This document shows positions 20,011 through 22,339 of a DNA stretch of 22,339 nt, piece by piece. The position numbers were made by a program, and so were the translations under genes. The DNA lies in assembly GCA_947628025.1 (NCBI GenBank), contig CANQYH010000014.1, forward strand, positions 1 through 22,339. The letters run 5' to 3'. This DNA is from an uncultured Lachnospiraceae bacterium (GTDB taxonomy: Bacteria > Bacillota > Clostridia > Lachnospirales > Lachnospiraceae). The notes beneath the pieces were generated by a model. That model did no database searches, had not been told where the DNA came from, and was given only the letters and a program-made list of their open reading frames with translations. How positions within the stretch are numbered: position 1 is the stretch's first letter; every line of letters starts with the position of its first letter.

Positions 20011-20343
20011 TCATTTCTCCGACAGCCGCTTACCGATCTTTTCGTACCCGTCCGCCATATACCCGCATATCAGCTCTCCCTCATGCTCATTGTAAGCGCT
20101 GAACGTAGGCGGCTCGGACTCCTGTTTCTCCATCTCCCGGTAATGCCGCGCCTGCTCCTCTATGTAACGGGGATAATCCTCCGGAAACTCCTGCCCGTCC
20201 AGCTTGCGCAGTTCCTCCCGGTAGACCTGTTTTTCATACTCCCCATATCCCAGATAGCCGTACTCCCCATCCGGGCCGGTCTGCCGCTCCGCTTCGTCCA
20301 AAAGCGCCTGAATGAGTTCCCTGTATTCGTCCCGATGCTCCAT
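20011..20343 (-). CDS. Small acidic hypothetical protein
   Basis: A 110-residue acidic protein, rich in Glu, Tyr and Arg, with no signal peptide or membrane segment. Two charged helical stretches (about 1-22 and 33-75, with EDYPRYIEEQARHYREME) flank a Gly/Tyr-rich turn, GEYGYLGYGEYEKQ (26-39). A short C-terminal part contains GELICGYMADGYEKIGKRL. I do not recognise the family. The ATG at 20341-20343 follows GGAGGGAG at a good distance, which is the main evidence that it is real, together with the absence of a better frame on either strand. It lies 124 bp downstream of degV on the same strand and may share its transcript. Confidence 0.65.
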   Translation of the reverse strand: MEHRDEYRELIQALLDEAERQTGPDGEYGYLGYGEYEKQVYREELRKLDGQEFPEDYPRYIEEQARHYREMEKQESEPPTFSAYNEHEGELICGYMADGYEKIGKRLSEK

Positions 20344-20365
20344 GAGATCTCCCTCCGTCCGCCGC

Positions 20366-20399
20366 GCGAGCGGTACTTATTTATGATTCCGCCGCTCGC
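20366..20399. repeat. Inverted repeat upstream of the small acidic gene
   Basis: GCGAGCGG (20366-20373) and CCGCTCGC (20392-20399), a perfect 8-bp GC-rich stem with an 18-nt AT-rich loop, between degV and the small gene. There is no U run on either side, so it is more likely an mRNA structure than a terminator. Confidence 0.5.
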
Positions 20400-20467
20400 T
20401 CCTCTCACCGCCGCTGCCAGGCTCCGGCCGCCGGCCGACATACAACTGCTCCCAGCACGGCCGCCGC

Positions 20468-21307
20468 TCAGATCGCCAGGATGATCCCGCCGTCGCTGGC
20501 GTACACCGTCGCCACGCCGGCCGTCTCCGTGATCAGCACGTCCTTGAAATCCACGAGCCGCAAAAGTTCCTTTTTCACCAGTTCGGCTCGCTCCCGGTTG
20601 TTGCAGTGGGCGATCACCGGGATCCTCTCCTCCGGATGATCCGCCCGCTCGACCGCGGCCGCGCACATCTTGATCAGCGCCTTATTGATGCCGCGGGCCT
20701 GGTCCAGCTTGATGATCACGCCTTCCTCGGCGCTCATCACCGGCTTGATATTCAATGCCGTAGCAAAAAACGCAGAAAGTCCGGTCAGGCGTCCGTTCTT
20801 CTTCAATGCGTCCAGACTCTCCAGCACGAAATAGGTCCGCAGCTTGTTCGTCTTAAACGCTTCTATCTTCTCTACGATCTCCTCAAAAGCCATCCCCGCC
20901 TCGCAGTACTCCTGGATCATCATCGCCAGCCTCATCTCCCCCGGAGAGGCCGACCAGGAATCGATGACCGCGATATGCTTCGGACCGAATTCCTCCTCAT
21001 ACATCTTTTTGCCCACCATCGCGCTGTTATAGCTGCCGCTCAGCGGACTGGATAGCGTGATCACGAACACGTCCTCTTCTTCGCACTGATAGGCCTGTTT
21101 GAACGTCTCCGGCGAAGGACACGCGGTCTTCGGGCAGTTGGGGCTATTCTTCACCAGCTCCAGGAACCGCTTCTGGTCAAACGTCTCGTCGTCGATCACC
21201 TGGACGTCGTCCACCTGCAGGGTCAGCGGAATGATCTGAAAATGCGGGTCCCGGCGCATTTCCGCCGTGATATCCATGCAGCTGTCGCCGATTATCTTGT
21301 AGCTCAT
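20468..21307 (-). CDS. DegV family fatty-acid-binding protein
   Basis: A 279-residue cytoplasmic protein of the DegV family. Members bind a fatty acid and, in Gram-positive bacteria such as Staphylococcus aureus, some (FakB) present it to the kinase FakA. The first strand and acidic loop KIIGDSCMDIT (4-14), the conserved ACPSPETFKQAY (62-73), LSSPLSGSYNSA (84-95) and VIDSWSASPGEMRLA (113-127) line the lipid-binding cleft in the family. The Arg in the KKNGRLTGL region (about 169-177) is also conserved. No fakA-like gene is present, so the lipid-kinase role is inferred from family only. The ATG at 21305-21307 follows GGAGGGG. It has a consensus promoter with an operator-like palindrome. Confidence 0.93.
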   Translation of the reverse strand: MSYKIIGDSCMDITAEMRRDPHFQIIPLTLQVDDVQVIDDETFDQKRFLELVKNSPNCPKTACPSPETFKQAYQCEEEDVFVITLSSPLSGSYNSAMVGKKMYEEEFGPKHIAVIDSWSASPGEMRLAMMIQEYCEAGMAFEEIVEKIEAFKTNKLRTYFVLESLDALKKNGRLTGLSAFFATALNIKPVMSAEEGVIIKLDQARGINKALIKMCAAAVERADHPEERIPVIAHCNNRERAELVKKELLRLVDFKDVLITETAGVATVYASDGGIILAI

Positions 21308-21336
21308 ATTCCCCTCCGTAGTCGTAACTATAAAAA

Positions 21337-21353
21337 GTAGTTTTCTTTACTAC
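21337..21353. promoter_or_regulatory. Operator-like palindrome at the degV transcription start
   Basis: GTAGT-tttcttt-ACTAC, a perfect 5-bp inverted repeat with a 7-nt spacer, placed at about +1 to +16 of the predicted degV transcript. A further GTAGT lies at 21318-21322. A repressor bound here would block the strong promoter. The regulator is not identifiable. Confidence 0.5.
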
Positions 21354-21358
21354 ATTAA

Positions 21359-21387
21359 ATTATAATCATAACCACGCAGAATGTCAA
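21359..21387 (-). promoter_or_regulatory. degV promoter, perfect sigma-A consensus
   Basis: TTGACA (21382-21387), exactly 17 bases, TATAAT (21359-21364) on the minus strand: twelve of twelve consensus matches, about 50 bp before the degV start codon. Confidence 0.85.
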
Positions 21388-21389
21388 CG

Positions 21390-21414
21390 ATTTCCAGATG
21401 TTTCTTTTGGAAAT
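21390..21414. repeat. Inverted repeat between carB and the degV promoter
   Basis: ATTTCCA (21390-21396) and TGGAAAT (21408-21414) form a perfect 7-bp stem with an 11-nt loop, directly upstream of the degV -35. It may help end carB transcription, but no U run follows. Confidence 0.4.
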
Positions 21415-21467
21415 TGCCGCGCCGCAAACTCGCTTTTCCGCTGCAGTTCCCAAACTTTCGCGTCTTT

Positions 21468-22339
21468 TTATACTTCTTTGCCGGCGCCGGCCTGTTTCAC
21501 CGTCGCAATATCGACCAGGGTCAGTTCCCGGACCCGGCTTTCCAGACTGGCGGCCAGGGCCCCCGCCGTATCCAGGGAGGTCAGCACATGGACGCCGGTC
21601 TCGATAGCGTTGCGGCGGATGATGAAGCCGTCGTGGCTCCGCTCCGCTCCCTGCTGGGGTGTGTCGATGACCAGGTCGATCCGGTGCCCCAGGATCAGGT
21701 CCAGCATATTGGGGGACTCCTGCTCGATCTTATTGACGGCCACGGCCTTGACGCCATGGCTGTTCAACACCTTTGCGGTGCCTTTGGTGGAAAAGATCCG
21801 GTAACCTACGGCCGCAAACCTGCGGGCGATCTCGACCACATCCTCCTTGTCCTCGTCCCGCACTGTGATGATCATGTTTTTATGCTTCGGCAGCTTGACG
21901 CCCGCGCCCTCAAACGCTTTATAGAGCGCCTCGTTGAACGTCTTCGCGATGCCGAGACATTCGCCGGTGGACTTCATCTCCGGCCCCAGGCTGATGTCCG
22001 CGCCGCGGATCTTCTCGAATGAGAACACCGGCATCTTGATCGCGATGTAATCCGCTTTTTTCTGCAGCCCCGGCTCGTAACCTAATTCCCGTAAACTATG
22101 TCCGCAGATCACCTGGGTCGCCAGGGGTACGATGGGAATGCCCGTCACCTTGCTGATATAGGGCACGGTCCGGGAGGAACGGGGGTTGACCTCGATGATG
22201 TAGACTTTCTCTCCTGCCACAATGAACTGGATGTTGATCATCCCTTTCACATGGAGCGCGCGGGCCAGCTTCTCCGTATAGTCCACCAGGACCGCCTCGA
22301 TCTCTGGCGTGATGCTGGGGGCCGGATAGACCGAGATAC
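21468..22339 (-). CDS. carB: Carbamoyl-phosphate synthase large subunit, C-terminal part (cut by window edge)
   Basis: Large subunit of the enzyme making carbamoyl phosphate for pyrimidine and arginine synthesis. About 290 C-terminal residues are visible; the start lies beyond position 22339. The right end holds the close of the second ATP-grasp domain, with YIIEVNPRSSRTVPYISKVT containing the metal-binding Asn and the conserved Arg. It is followed by KIRGADISLGPEMKSTGE, where the family has GPEMKSTGEV. The last 130 or so residues are the MGS-like regulatory domain (IITVRDEDKEDVVEIARRF, RIFSTKGTAKVL, DLVIDTPQQG), where pyrimidine nucleotides act as allosteric effectors. The stop is at 21468-21470. 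The adjacent carA would be expected outside the window. Confidence 0.97.
   Translation of the reverse strand, partial: ISVYPAPSITPEIEAVLVDYTEKLARALHVKGMINIQFIVAGEKVYIIEVNPRSSRTVPYISKVTGIPIVPLATQVICGHSLRELGYEPGLQKKADYIAIKMPVFSFEKIRGADISLGPEMKSTGECLGIAKTFNEALYKAFEGAGVKLPKHKNMIITVRDEDKEDVVEIARRFAAVGYRIFSTKGTAKVLNSHGVKAVAVNKIEQESPNMLDLILGHRIDLVIDTPQQGAERSHDGFIIRRNAIETGVHVLTSLDTAGALAASLESRVRELTLVDIATVKQAGAGKEV

Overview
The window looks like chromosomal DNA from a GC-rich, endospore-forming member of the Clostridia, most likely Lachnospiraceae. I base this on a full-length Spo0A with its own 0A box, strong AGGAGG-type ribosome binding sites, sigma-A-like promoters, a Bce-type peptide-sensing module, a DUF5721-like protein, a DegV protein and a DUF212/YuiD-like protein. 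The genus cannot be set from sequence reading alone. All but two genes lie on the minus strand. I see no rRNA, tRNA, insertion sequence, prophage or CRISPR array.

Layout, left to right. (1) 1-820, minus: the N-terminal part of thymidine kinase (cut by the window edge) downstream of a DUF5721-like gene. (2) 1041-2336, plus: an M18 metallo-aminopeptidase. (3) 2469-5434, minus: glycogen synthase glgA, then a DUF212 membrane protein, then a PPIC-type lipoprotein foldase, probably one transcript. (4) 5585-6397, minus: spo0A, with a sigma-A promoter and a 0A box. (5) 6661-12037, minus: a Bce-like antimicrobial-peptide sensing and detoxification locus (response regulator, histidine kinase, ATPase, permease). 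It ends in a strong terminator. A TTACA-N4-TGTAA operator sits in front of the ATPase, and 12 degenerate 25-bp tandem repeats separate regulator and kinase. (6) 12199-14899, minus: a YfcE-like phosphoesterase and an aromatic-acid-exporter-family membrane protein, each carrying an unusual low-complexity insertion. (7) 14944-16962, minus: comEA-like gene, a WalR/PhoP-type regulator without an adjacent kinase, and rlmH. The promoter has an 11-bp-phased direct repeat. (8) 17061-18272: a small DMT/DUF606 transporter (minus), divergent from a 135-aa coiled-coil protein (plus). (9) 18513-22339, minus: a galactokinase-family kinase, a small acidic hypothetical protein, a DegV protein behind a perfect consensus promoter with an operator-like palindrome, and the C-terminal part of carB.

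How the parts fit: most of the window is housekeeping. The Bce-like module is the clearest self-contained system. The kinase lacks a large extracellular sensor domain and the permease has a roughly 240-residue extracellular loop, so by family knowledge the transporter probably does the sensing, the kinase/regulator pair relays it, and the operator at 9600-9639 switches on the transporter genes. The most unusual feature is a run of sequence expansions between 10.9 and 14.0 kb: a 25-bp minisatellite between regulator and kinase, a 21-bp (heptad) repeat inside the exporter gene, and a low-complexity insert inside the phosphoesterase. I did not find a convincing wholly new multi-gene system.
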